NCBI RefSeq assembly: GCF_016741875.1
Contig: NZ_JAERRF010000001.1
Coordinates: 248,001 to 312,000, forward strand
Length of the DNA: 64,000 nucleotides
DNA from: Streptomyces coffeae
GTDB lineage: Bacteria; Actinomycetota; Actinomycetes; Streptomycetales; Streptomycetaceae
Direction: 5' to 3'
Both the position numbers and the translations under genes were made by a program. The notes below the pieces were generated by a model. It saw nothing but the letters and a program-made list of their open reading frames with translations, was not told the DNA's origin and did no database searches. Position 1 is the first letter of the stretch. Each line of letters opens with the position of its first letter. Positions 25,304 through 33,503 of the stretch are shown here, piece after piece.

Positions 25304-26488
25304 TCAGTTCACTTCGGGATCGACCACCCAGCTGCCGCGGCACATCACACCCCGGAGCCGGAAGTCCGCGTCGACGACCACGAGGTCCGCGTCCTTCCCG
25401 GGCTCCAGCGAGCCCACCCGGCCGGCCACGCCCAGCACCTTCGCGGGGGTGGAGGACAGCGCCCGCACCGCCTCGTCGACGCTCAGCCCGTCGACGGTCA
25501 CCGCCCGCCGGAAGGCATGGTCCAGGGTGAGGGTCGAGCCCGCGATCGATCCGGCCGTCGGCCCGTCGCTGATCCGCGCCACCCCGTCCCTGACCTCGAC
25601 CTCCATCGGGCCGAGCGGATAGCGTCCGTCGCTCATGCCCGCCGCGCCCATCGCGTCGGTGATGAACGCGACGCGATCGGCGCCCGCGCGGCGGAAGGCG
25701 AGCTGGAGCACCGCCGGGTGGAGATGGGTGCCGTCGTTGATCAGCTCGATGGCGACCCGCTCGTCCTCCAGCAGCGCGGCGACCGGGCCGGGTTCGCGGT
25801 GCAGCAGCGACGGCATCGCGTTGAACAGGTGGGTGGCCACGGTGGCGCCCGCCTCGACCGCCCCGCGCGTCGCCTCGTAGGTGGAGTCGGTGTGGCCGAC
25901 AGCCGCGATGACGCCGCTGTCGGCGAGCAGCCGTACGGACTCCAGCCCGCCGGGCAGTTCGGGCGCGAGGGTCATCATCCGCGCGGTGCCGCGGGCCGCG
26001 TCGATCAGCTTGCGGACGTCCGCCGGATCGGGGGCGCGCAGCAGCGAGGGCTGGTGGGCGCCGCAGCGGTGCGGGGAGATGAACGGCCCCTCGAAGTGGA
26101 TCCCGGCCAGCTCGCCCTGCTGGACCAGTTCGGAGAGGACCGACGCCTGCCGGGCGAGGTCGTCCAGGTCGCCGGTGACGGTGGAGGCGAGCATGGTCGT
26201 GGTGCCGTGGCGCCGGTGGGTGTGTACGGCGGTGAGGGCCTCCTCGGCGGTGCCCGCGGAGAAGGACGCGCCACCGCCGCCGTGCACATGGATGTCGACG
26301 AAGCCGGGGACGATCCAGCAGCCGCTCAGATCGCGCGTCGTGGCCCGCGCGGCGCCCGTGTGCGGCCCCGCGTCCGGCCCCGTGTCCGTGGCGGCGATAC
26401 GGGTGCCCTCGACCGTCACCCGTCCGTTCTCGACCACCCCGGACGGCAGCGCGACCCGGGCGCCCGTGAGAACCGTTCGCTGCACCAT
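25304..26488 (-). CDS. nagA: N-acetylglucosamine-6-phosphate deacetylase
   Basis: A 394-residue amidohydrolase from the ATG at 26488. The start shares a base with the nagK stop (TGATG), so nagK-nagA is translationally coupled. The metal motif is WIVPGFVDIHVHGGGG; HFEGPFISPHRCGAHQPSLL, MTLAPELPGGLESVRLLADS, AAVGHTDSTYEATRGAVEAG and ATHLFNAMPSLLHREPG are the typical NagA blocks, with the catalytic Asp in VAFITDAMGAAGM. It deacetylates GlcNAc-6-P to GlcN-6-P, a key signal because both phosphosugars release DasR. In S. coelicolor the same gene pair is DasR-controlled. Confidence 0.95.
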   Translation of the reverse strand: MVQRTVLTGARVALPSGVVENGRVTVEGTRIAATDTGPDAGPHTGAARATTRDLSGCWIVPGFVDIHVHGGGGASFSAGTAEEALTAVHTHRRHGTTTMLASTVTGDLDDLARQASVLSELVQQGELAGIHFEGPFISPHRCGAHQPSLLRAPDPADVRKLIDAARGTARMMTLAPELPGGLESVRLLADSGVIAAVGHTDSTYEATRGAVEAGATVATHLFNAMPSLLHREPGPVAALLEDERVAIELINDGTHLHPAVLQLAFRRAGADRVAFITDAMGAAGMSDGRYPLGPMEVEVRDGVARISDGPTAGSIAGSTLTLDHAFRRAVTVDGLSVDEAVRALSSTPAKVLGVAGRVGSLEPGKDADLVVVDADFRLRGVMCRGSWVVDPEVN

Positions 26489-27420
26489 CAGGCGGAAACC
26501 TCCGTGGCGAGTAGATCCCAGGCGAGCAGGCCCGCGCCCAGGCATCCGGCGGTGTCCCCGAGGGCCGCGGGGACGATGGGGGGAAGCTGCTGGAAGGTGA
26601 GGCGCTTCTCGACCTCGTCGCGCAGCGGGCCGAACAGGGTCTCCCCGGCCTCGGCGAGTCCGCCGCCGATGATCAGCATCCCGGTGTCGAGCAGGGTGTG
26701 GGCGATCACCAGACCGTCGGCCAGCGCCCCGGTCATCTCCCTCCACACCGCCTCGGCCCGCGGGTCCCCGGAGGTCACGGCCTCGGCGCAGTCGGCGGCG
26801 TCGGCGGTGGGGTCGCCGCTGGCGGCCGCCCAGGCGCGGCCGACCGCGGACGCCGAGGCGAGCGTCTCCAGACAGCCCCGCCCGCCGCAGCCGCACACCG
26901 GGCCGCCGGGCCGTACGACCACATGGCCGATCTCCGCCGAGGAGCCGTGCGCCCCCGGGTCGATCCGGCCCTCGATACCGATGGCGCCCGCGATCCCGGT
27001 GCCGACCGACACGAAGAGGAACCGGTCGGCGCCCTCACCCGCTCCTATCCGCCCCTCGGCCAGCCCGCCCATCCGGACGTCATGGGCCAGCGCGACCGGG
27101 ATCCCGCCCAGCCGCTCCGAGAGCAGCGCGCGCAGGGGGACGTCCCGCCAGCCGAGGTTGGCGGCGAAGACGGCCACCCCGCGCGCCTCGTCGAGCACCC
27201 CGGGTACGCCGACGCCCGCCGCCGCGGGCGGTCCGCCGAAGCGCTCCTCGCCCACCGCGCGCAGCTCGGCGGCGAAGTCCAGGATCGCGGTGACGACGGC
27301 CTCGGGGCCGCGCTCCCGTCCGGTGGGCCGCCTGGCCTCGTGCAGGAGTGTGTTGTCCGCCCCGACCAGGGCGGCTTTCATGCCGGTGCCGCCCACATCC
27401 AGGGCGATGATGTGTTTCAC
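26488..27420 (-). CDS. nagK: N-acetylglucosamine kinase, ROK family
   Basis: A 310-residue ROK kinase from the GTG at 27420. The ATP site is IIALDVGGTGMKAALVGADN; the sugar-binding Glu/His are in GSSAEIGHVVV; the ROK zinc site is CGCGGRGCLETLAS. It phosphorylates GlcNAc (or a close hexose) to the 6-phosphate in the cytosol, feeding NagA. The ATG of nagA overlaps its stop. A DasR-like operator ends 28 bp upstream of the start codon, so repression is direct in the expected model. A longer frame upstream to 27591 would run through that operator and is not credible. Confidence 0.93.
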   Translation of the reverse strand: MKHIIALDVGGTGMKAALVGADNTLLHEARRPTGRERGPEAVVTAILDFAAELRAVGEERFGGPPAAAGVGVPGVLDEARGVAVFAANLGWRDVPLRALLSERLGGIPVALAHDVRMGGLAEGRIGAGEGADRFLFVSVGTGIAGAIGIEGRIDPGAHGSSAEIGHVVVRPGGPVCGCGGRGCLETLASASAVGRAWAAASGDPTADAADCAEAVTSGDPRAEAVWREMTGALADGLVIAHTLLDTGMLIIGGGLAEAGETLFGPLRDEVEKRLTFQQLPPIVPAALGDTAGCLGAGLLAWDLLATEVSA

Positions 27421-27448
27421 GGGAAACAGTCTCCCGCGATCCACCGTG

Positions 27449-27464
27449 AGAGGTCTAGTCCACT
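27449..27464. promoter_or_regulatory. DasR-responsive element (dre) of nagK-nagA
   Basis: AGAGGTCTAGTCCACT differs from the dre consensus core AGTGGTCTAGACCACT at two symmetrical positions. It lies immediately upstream of the nagK start, on the leftward unit. DasR is a GntR-type repressor released by GlcN-6-P and GlcNAc-6-P. Confidence 0.85.
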
Positions 27465-27651
27465 CGCCGCTTCTCCCCGGAAGAGGGACCCCGGGTCCGG
27501 TCCTCCCGCCCTCGGCGCGTTCTCCCTCTTGACTCCAGGCCCCTTGATTCCGGGCCCCGCAAGGAAGTTGTGGCGGCGTGACACATTCCACTTATCCGCA
27601 TGGACCGACCTGAGCTGGGAAGGCGGAGCCCCGATACCGAAGCGATATGCC

Positions 27652-27667
27652 CATGGTGTAGACCTTG
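27652..27667. promoter_or_regulatory. Second dre-like site, upstream of the binding-protein gene
   Basis: CATGGTGTAGACCTTG keeps the TGGT-N-TAGACC core of the dre. It lies about 105 bp upstream of the solute-binding protein start and about 190 bp from the first dre, which suggests that DasR controls both divergent units. The match is weaker than the first site. Confidence 0.6.
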
Positions 27668-27772
27668 TGGAGGTTTGCAAGGCAGACTCGCTCGACCGTG
27701 GGGGCGAACCCCGGGGGACCCCGGGGGATCAACCCCGGGGATGAATCAAGCCAAACAGGGTGGGAAGCAGCG

Positions 27773-29049
27773 GTGCAGCGGCGACGGTTCTTGGGTCTGA
27801 CGACGGCTGGAGTCGCGGTGGCGACCACGGCGCCGGTGCTGACCGGTTGCGGCGGCGGCAGCGGCTCGGGGGGTGAGGTCACCCTCAAGGTGGTCGCCGC
27901 CGACTACGGCGACAGCGCCGCCAACAGCTCCCAGAAGGCATGGGAGAAGATGGCCCGCGCCTACGAGAGCAAGCACAGCAACGTCAAGATCGACGTCAAG
28001 GTCTACAGCTGGACCGAGGTCGACAAGCGCGTCGCCGAGATGGTCAAGGCCGGTGACGCCCCCGACATCGCCCAGATCGGCGCGTACGCCGACTACGCGG
28101 CCGACGGCAAGCTCTACCGCGCCGACCAGATGCTCTCCATCCCCACCCAGGCCGGGTTCATCACCTCGATCGCCCACGCGGGCGAGGTCAACCGGGTGCA
28201 GTACGGGCTGCCCTTCGTCGCCAGCGCCCGGCTGCTCTTCTACAACAAGAAGCTCTTCGACCAGGCCGGGATATCCGACGCGCCCAGCACCTGGGCCGAG
28301 CTGAAGGACGCTGCCGAGGCCCTCAAGGGGATCGGGGTGCGCATCCCGTACGGCCTGCCCCTCGGCCCCGAGGAGACCCAGGCCGAGACCATGATGTGGA
28401 TGCTCGGCGGCGGGGGCGGCTACACCGACGGCAACAGCAGCTACACCATCGACTCGGCCCAGAACATCGAGACCCTCGAATGGCTGCGGGACGAGCTGGT
28501 CGGCAAGGGCCTCACCGGCCCCCGCTCCCCGGCCCGTACCGACCGGCAGGACGTCTTCGACGCCTTCACCCGCGGCGAGGTCGGCATGCTCAACGGACAC
28601 CCCACCCTGATGCAGCAGGCGTCCGGCCACGGCATCAGCTACGGCACCGCGGCGCTGCCCGGCCGCAAGGGCAAGTCCCGCTCGACGATGGGCGTCGCCG
28701 ACTGGCTGATGGCCTTCAACACCCACGGCCACCGTGAAGAGATCGGCAGCTTCCTCGACTTCGTCTACAGCGACGAAAACGTGCTCGACTTCGCCACCCA
28801 GTACGATCTGCTGCCCGTGACCACCGCCGTCCAGGAGACGATGCTCCGCGACCGGGAGTACAAGTCGCTGTGGCGCTTCCTGGGCGAGCTGGAGAGCGCC
28901 GAGTTCTACCCGTCGGACAAGACCTCCTGGGCGACCGTCAGCAAGCTGATCAAGGAGAAGATCGGTTCGACGGTGGCCAAGGGCGGCGACCCGGCGAGCG
29001 TGCTGGGCGAGATCCAGCGCGCGGCCGACGCGATGGAGAACTCGGGGGC

Positions 29050-29053
<4 letters not shown>
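27773..29053 (+). CDS. Extracellular solute-binding lipoprotein, family 1 (orphan)
   Basis: A 426-residue ABC sugar-binding protein from a GTG at 27773 behind GGGAAG. The N-terminus QRRRFLGLTTAGVAVATTAP then VLTGCGGG combines a twin-arginine-like signal with a lipobox cysteine, so it is probably a Tat-exported lipoprotein. The body is a type I substrate-binding fold (AWEKMARAYESKHSNVKIDV, APDIAQIGAYADYAADGKLY, MLNGHPTLMQQASGHG). No permease or ATPase genes follow; the next gene, DUF3263, overlaps by ATGA. Sharing an interval with nagK and a dre-like site points to GlcNAc, chitobiose or a related sugar. The permease would have to be encoded elsewhere. Confidence 0.9.
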
Positions 29054-29370
<317 letters not shown>

Positions 29371-29400
29371 CCGGGCGCCCGGCTGGGTAGGGTCACCGGC

Positions 29401-30246
29401 ATGGGCAGCCACCCCCTTCCCGAACCGACCACGGCCGCCGGGCGCGAGGGCCTCGCCGCCCTCCTCGAGCGGCCCGGCAGCGCCGTCGTCGGGCTCGACT
29501 TCGACGGCACCCTCGCCGAGATCGTCCCCGACCCCGACCAGGCCCGCGCCCATCCCGGCGCGGTCCCCGCGCTCGCCCGCCTCGCCCCGCTGCTGCGCTC
29601 CGTCGCCGTGATCACCGGCCGTCCGGCCCGGGTCGCGGTGGACTACGGCGGCTTCGCCGGGGTCGAGGAGCTGGCCGGTCTGGTGGTGCTCGGTGCCTAC
29701 GGGGCCGAGCGCTGGGAGGCGGCGGACGGCGAGCTCAGGGCCCCCGCGCCGCCGCCGGGCGTCGCCGCCGTCAAGGCCGAACTCCCCGCCGTGCTCGACG
29801 CCCACGGCGGCGGGCGGGGCCTGTGGACCGAGGACAAGGGCCGCGCCGTCGCCGTCCACACCCGCCGCGCCGAGGACCCCCACGCCGCCTTCGAAAGGCT
29901 GCGTGCCCCGCTGTACGCGCTGGCCGAACGCCACGGGCTGATCGTCGAACCGGGCCGCCTGGTGCTGGAGCTGCGCCCGCCCGGTATGGACAAGGGCGTC
30001 GCCCTCACCGACCACATCCGTGCCACCGGCGCCGACACCGTCCTCTACGCGGGCGACGACCTCGGCGACCTGGCCGCCTTCGCCGCTGTGGAGCGGCTGC
30101 GGGACGAGGGCCTCCGCGGCGTCCTGGTGTGCAGCGGCAGCACGGAGGTGACCGAACTGGCGGACCGCGCCGACCTGGTGGTCGACGGCCCGGCGGGCGT
30201 GGTGTCCCTGCTGGACGCGCTGGCGACGGCCGCGCGCCGGGGGTAG
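29401..30246 (+). CDS. otsB: Trehalose-6-phosphate phosphatase
   Basis: A 281-residue HAD-superfamily phosphatase. The catalytic motif is GSAVVGLDFDGTLAEIVPDP (DxDGT), with ITGRPARVAVDYGGFAG as motif II and the Lys/Asp pair in GMDKGVALTDHIRATGADTV and LYAGDDLGDLAAFAAVERL. It removes phosphate from trehalose-6-phosphate in the cytosol to give trehalose, an osmolyte and spore sugar. The start at 29401 follows GGGTAGGG. Its partner otsA lies convergently 232 bp downstream, so the two genes are not in one operon although they make one pathway. Confidence 0.93.
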   Translation: MGSHPLPEPTTAAGREGLAALLERPGSAVVGLDFDGTLAEIVPDPDQARAHPGAVPALARLAPLLRSVAVITGRPARVAVDYGGFAGVEELAGLVVLGAYGAERWEAADGELRAPAPPPGVAAVKAELPAVLDAHGGGRGLWTEDKGRAVAVHTRRAEDPHAAFERLRAPLYALAERHGLIVEPGRLVLELRPPGMDKGVALTDHIRATGADTVLYAGDDLGDLAAFAAVERLRDEGLRGVLVCSGSTEVTELADRADLVVDGPAGVVSLLDALATAARRG

Positions 30247-30478
30247 CCGCCCCTCGGGGCGCTGCCGCCGCGCCCGGCAGGCGGGTGCGCATGGCCTCCC
30301 GAGAGGCCGGTCCGCCCAGCCATGCTCGGGGCCGTCCCACGGCCCGCCTCGTTCCGGCCGTGCCCCGGGCGCCCGGCCCGGATCCCGCTCGGGACCGCCC
30401 CCGGCGAGGTCACGGAGGCGGTGGCCGCCTGGCGGCCGGTCGAGCTCCCGGGCGCGGATCGGCCGGGCCGGGTGGCCG

Positions 30479-31939
30479 CTACGCCTCCAGCGCCCGCAGC
30501 TGGGCCAGGAACCACTGCTGCGGGGGCAGCGCCGTGGCCGCCGCGGCGAGGCGTCCGGTGCGGTCGGCGCGCTCGGCGTCGTCCATGCGCAGAGCCTCGT
30601 GCAGCGCCGCCGCCGTGCCCTCCACGTCGTACGGGTTCACCACCAGCGCGTCCTCGCCCAACTCCGCGTAGGCCCCCGCCTCGCGGGACAGCACCAGCGC
30701 GCATCCCCGCTCGGAAACGACCGGCACCTCCTTGGCGACCAGGTTCATCCCGTCCCGGATGGGGTTGACCAGCGCCACGTCGGCCAGCCGGTAGGCGGCG
30801 AGGGAGCGGGCGAAGTCGTCCTTCACATGGAGGGCGACCGGCTGCCAGCCCTCCGTGCCGAACTCCGCGTTGATCTCATCCGCCACGGCCTGCACCCGGG
30901 CCGTGTAGTCGCGGTAGACGGCGAGGTCCTGGCGCGAGGGGTAGGCGAACGCCACATGGACCACGCGCTCGCGCCACTCGGGGTGGATCTCCAGCAGCCG
31001 CCGGTAGGCCAGCAGCCCCCGCACGATGTTCTTGGACAGCTCGGTGCGGTCCACCCGGACGATCGTCTTCCGGCCGGGGCCGATCTGCGCCCGCAGCGTG
31101 GAGAGCCGTTCGTCCACATCCGCCGCGCGTGATCGCTCACGCAGGAACTCCGCGTCCGCGCCCAGGCCGTGCACCCCGAGCCGGGTCTCCCGCCCCTCGA
31201 ACCGCACCGCCGTGGCCGTGCCGCCGCCGTCCCGGACGATCTCGGCACCCAGCACCGCCGCACAGCAGTCGGCGAAGGCCGTGGCCCAGCGCTCGGTGAG
31301 GAACGCCGCGCGGTCACCGCCGAGGATGCCGCGCAGCACCGCCTCCGCCACATCGTCCGGCAGCAGCCGGTAGTAGTCCGGCGGGGCCCACGGGGTGTGC
31401 GAGAAGTGGCCGATCCGCAGATCGGGGCGGCGATCCCGCAACAGCCCCGGCACCAGGGCCAGGTGGTAGTCCTGCACCAGCACCACCGCGCCCTCGGCCG
31501 CCTCCTGGGCGAGCGCGTCCGCGAAGGCCGTGTTGTATGTCTCGAAGGCCGCCCACTGGGCGGCGGACTCCGCGTCGAAGACCGGCTCCACCGGGGTCTG
31601 GTAGAGCAGATGGTGGACGAACCACAGCACCGAGTTGGCCACGCCGTTGTACGCGGCGGCGAATACATCCGGCGCGATGTCCAGCATCCGCACCTGCTGC
31701 CCGCCGGTGTCGGCGGCGTCCAGATGACCGCTCCCGGCGCGCCGGGCCGCCTCCCGGTCGCCGTCGCCGAGCGCCGAGCACACCCACACCGCACCGGCGT
31801 CCGGGCCGATCGCGCTGAGGCCGGAGACCAGCCCGCCGCCGCCGCGCTTGGCGGAGATCGAGCCGTCCTCACCCAGCGCGTACGAGACCGGGCCGCGGTT
31901 GGAGGCGACGAGGATCTGGGCAGTGCGCGGGGCAGCCAT
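30479..31939 (-). CDS. otsA: Trehalose-6-phosphate synthase
   Basis: A 486-residue GT20 glycosyltransferase joining UDP-glucose and glucose-6-phosphate. Visible blocks are ILVASNRGPVSYALGEDGSI, KRGGGGLVSGLSAIGPDAG, VLVQDYHLALVPGLLRDRRP, IGHFSHTPWAPPDYYRLLPD, VRVDRTELSKNIVRGLLAYR and ADVALVNPIRDGMNLVAKEV. The length fits the bacterial OtsA norm. It produces the substrate of otsB at 29401-30246, which is oriented toward it, and shares the interval beyond its start with the glucosyltransferase gene. No osmotic or sigma-factor site could be assigned with confidence. Confidence 0.95.
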   Translation of the reverse strand: MAAPRTAQILVASNRGPVSYALGEDGSISAKRGGGGLVSGLSAIGPDAGAVWVCSALGDGDREAARRAGSGHLDAADTGGQQVRMLDIAPDVFAAAYNGVANSVLWFVHHLLYQTPVEPVFDAESAAQWAAFETYNTAFADALAQEAAEGAVVLVQDYHLALVPGLLRDRRPDLRIGHFSHTPWAPPDYYRLLPDDVAEAVLRGILGGDRAAFLTERWATAFADCCAAVLGAEIVRDGGGTATAVRFEGRETRLGVHGLGADAEFLRERSRAADVDERLSTLRAQIGPGRKTIVRVDRTELSKNIVRGLLAYRRLLEIHPEWRERVVHVAFAYPSRQDLAVYRDYTARVQAVADEINAEFGTEGWQPVALHVKDDFARSLAAYRLADVALVNPIRDGMNLVAKEVPVVSERGCALVLSREAGAYAELGEDALVVNPYDVEGTAAALHEALRMDDAERADRTGRLAAAATALPPQQWFLAQLRALEA

Positions 31940-32055
31940 GTCGCGAGCCTAGCCATCGGGCACACCGCGCAAACGTGCGTGCGGTTTCTCGGCCCGTTGG
32001 GCGTACGCGGCGTCCGGCAGGGCGTACGCGGCCCGTGGGGCGGCCCGGTTCTCAG

Positions 32056-32201
32056 CGACCTCGCTGAAGTCCGGTGCGCTTCGGTTGCGCCCCGAAGGGG
32101 CGCGGGGCTGTGTCGATGTGCGGCTCCGCCGCGTGGGCGCGACCAGCCACGACGCAGCCGCGGACCAACGACCCCACCTCGCGGCACCTCCCGCGGAGCG
32201 C
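32056..32201 (-). repeat. Dispersed stop-codon-adjacent element, copy B
   Basis: Reads leftward from the base after the stop codon of the glucosyltransferase gene (TAA at 32204-32202), starting GCGCTCCGCGGGAGGTGCC. Nearly the same as copies A and C throughout. It occupies most of the gap between the glucosyltransferase gene and otsA. Confidence 0.85.
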
Positions 32202-33149
32202 TTAGGCCGCCCGCCGCTCCGCGTACTCCGGGATCTCGATCATCGGCGGCCGCTCCTCGGTGTCCACGGCCGAGGTACGCGGCTCGAAGCCGTTCTCGCC
32301 CCGGTCGAACTGGGTCAGCCGAGGCCGCACCAGATGGCCGCGGGCCAGCCGCAGCTGCGCCGTGCGGTAGATGGCCGCGGCCATCCGGCCCAGCGCCTGC
32401 CCGTCCTGGTGGCGGTGTTTGCGCACCCCGATGTCCACCTGGGCCAGCGCGTCGAGGCCGACCGTGTGCAGCGAGTCCACCAGCAGCCCCAGCTCCACCC
32501 CGTACCCCACGGGGAACGGCAGCCGCTCCAGCAGCGAGCGCCGCGCCGCGTACTCCCCGCCCAGCGGCTGTACGAATCCGGCCAGCAGCGGCCAGTGCAG
32601 ATTCAGCAGCGGACGCGCGACCAGCTCGGTGACCCGGCCGCCCTGTCCGGCCGCGTCGCCCAGCGGCCGGTCGTACATCCCCTTGACCAACTGCACCTCC
32701 GGGTCGGTCAGCAGCGGACCGACGATCCCGGAGACGAAGCGCGCTTCGAACTCCCGCAGATCGGCGTCGATGAAGCAGACGATCTCGCCGCTGGTGGCCA
32801 GCAGGGAACGCCACAGCACCTCGCCCTTGCCCGGCAGTGCGGGCAGCCGCGGCAGCAGCGAGTCGCGGTGGATCACCGTCGCACCGGCCGCCGCGGCGAC
32901 CTCCGCGGTGCGGTCGGTGGAGCCGGAGTCCAGCACGACCAGCTCGTCGACGAGCGGCGCCGCCCCGTCCATCAGCTCACGGCGGATCACCGCGGCGATC
33001 TCCCCGACCGTCGACTCCTCGTTCAGCGCGGGCAGCACCACGCTCACCGCGCTGCCCGTGGCATGCTTGGCGGCCAGCAGGCGGTCCAGCGGACGGTCGT
33101 CGGCCGACCAGGAGCGGCGGTCCAGCCAGCGCTCCACCTCATCCAGCAC
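32202..33149 (-). CDS. gpgS: Glucosyl-3-phosphoglycerate synthase-like glycosyltransferase
   Basis: A 315-residue GT81-type glycosyltransferase. Its GT-A fold shows VSVVLPALNEESTVGEIAAV, ELVVLDSGSTDRTAEVAAAA, the metal motif in SGEIVCFIDADLREFEARFV, the block KGMYDRPLGDAAGQGGRVTE, and the conserved VDIGVRKHRHQDGQALGRMA. This matches glucosyl-3-phosphoglycerate synthases, which make the precursor of glucosylglycerate and methylglucose lipopolysaccharides from a nucleotide-glucose and 3-phosphoglycerate. Beside otsA/otsB it suggests a compatible-solute locus. The dispersed element starts directly after its stop codon. The gene name rests on family features. Confidence 0.85.
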   Translation of the reverse strand: MLDEVERWLDRRSWSADDRPLDRLLAAKHATGSAVSVVLPALNEESTVGEIAAVIRRELMDGAAPLVDELVVLDSGSTDRTAEVAAAAGATVIHRDSLLPRLPALPGKGEVLWRSLLATSGEIVCFIDADLREFEARFVSGIVGPLLTDPEVQLVKGMYDRPLGDAAGQGGRVTELVARPLLNLHWPLLAGFVQPLGGEYAARRSLLERLPFPVGYGVELGLLVDSLHTVGLDALAQVDIGVRKHRHQDGQALGRMAAAIYRTAQLRLARGHLVRPRLTQFDRGENGFEPRTSAVDTEERPPMIEIPEYAERRAA

Positions 33150-33347
33150 CTGTCTGTCTCCCTGCTGCTGTGATCACTTGTGATCCCCGCTGTGATCCAT
33201 CTCGCGCTTCGGACGGCTGTCTCAACCCTCCGGGCCTTCGGTTACAGTCTTGAACAACGCGCATGACCGTCATATGTCGGGGTCGACCCGGCTGTATGGC
33301 GCCCATCGCGCGGACAAACGCCCGGGCCCGAGCCCGGTGCCATACCG

Positions 33348-33484
33348 CTCATCCAGAGGGGCAGAGGGAACGGCCCGTTGAAGCCCCGGCAACCCTCCAG
33401 CTGGTCTCGTTCTCGTAGCGAGGCTCCCAGCTAGGGAAGGTGCCAATTCCGGCTCGTGGCGAAATGCGTCCCGAGGAAGATGAG
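33348..33484 (+). ncRNA. SAM-I (S-box) riboswitch upstream of metM
   Basis: The leader has the S-box core: CTCATCCAGAGGGGCAGAGG, then ACGGCCCGTTGAAGCCCCGG with CAACC, and downstream GAAGGTGCCAATTCC. The closing helix P1 pairs CTCATC (33348-33353) with GATGAG (33479-33484). The 3' strand of P1 contains most of GAGGAG (33482-33487), the likely ribosome binding site of metM, so SAM binding would hide it. SAM control fits a methionine-supply gene rather than threonine synthesis. Confidence 0.92.
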
Positions 33485-33503
33485 GAGAAAGGGCCTCGCC
33501 TCC

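Noticed and set aside
33150..33347. Small frame of about 80 codons on the minus strand (33270-33515) across the SAM riboswitch
   Set aside because: It lies over the aptamer and its composition is not coding-like.
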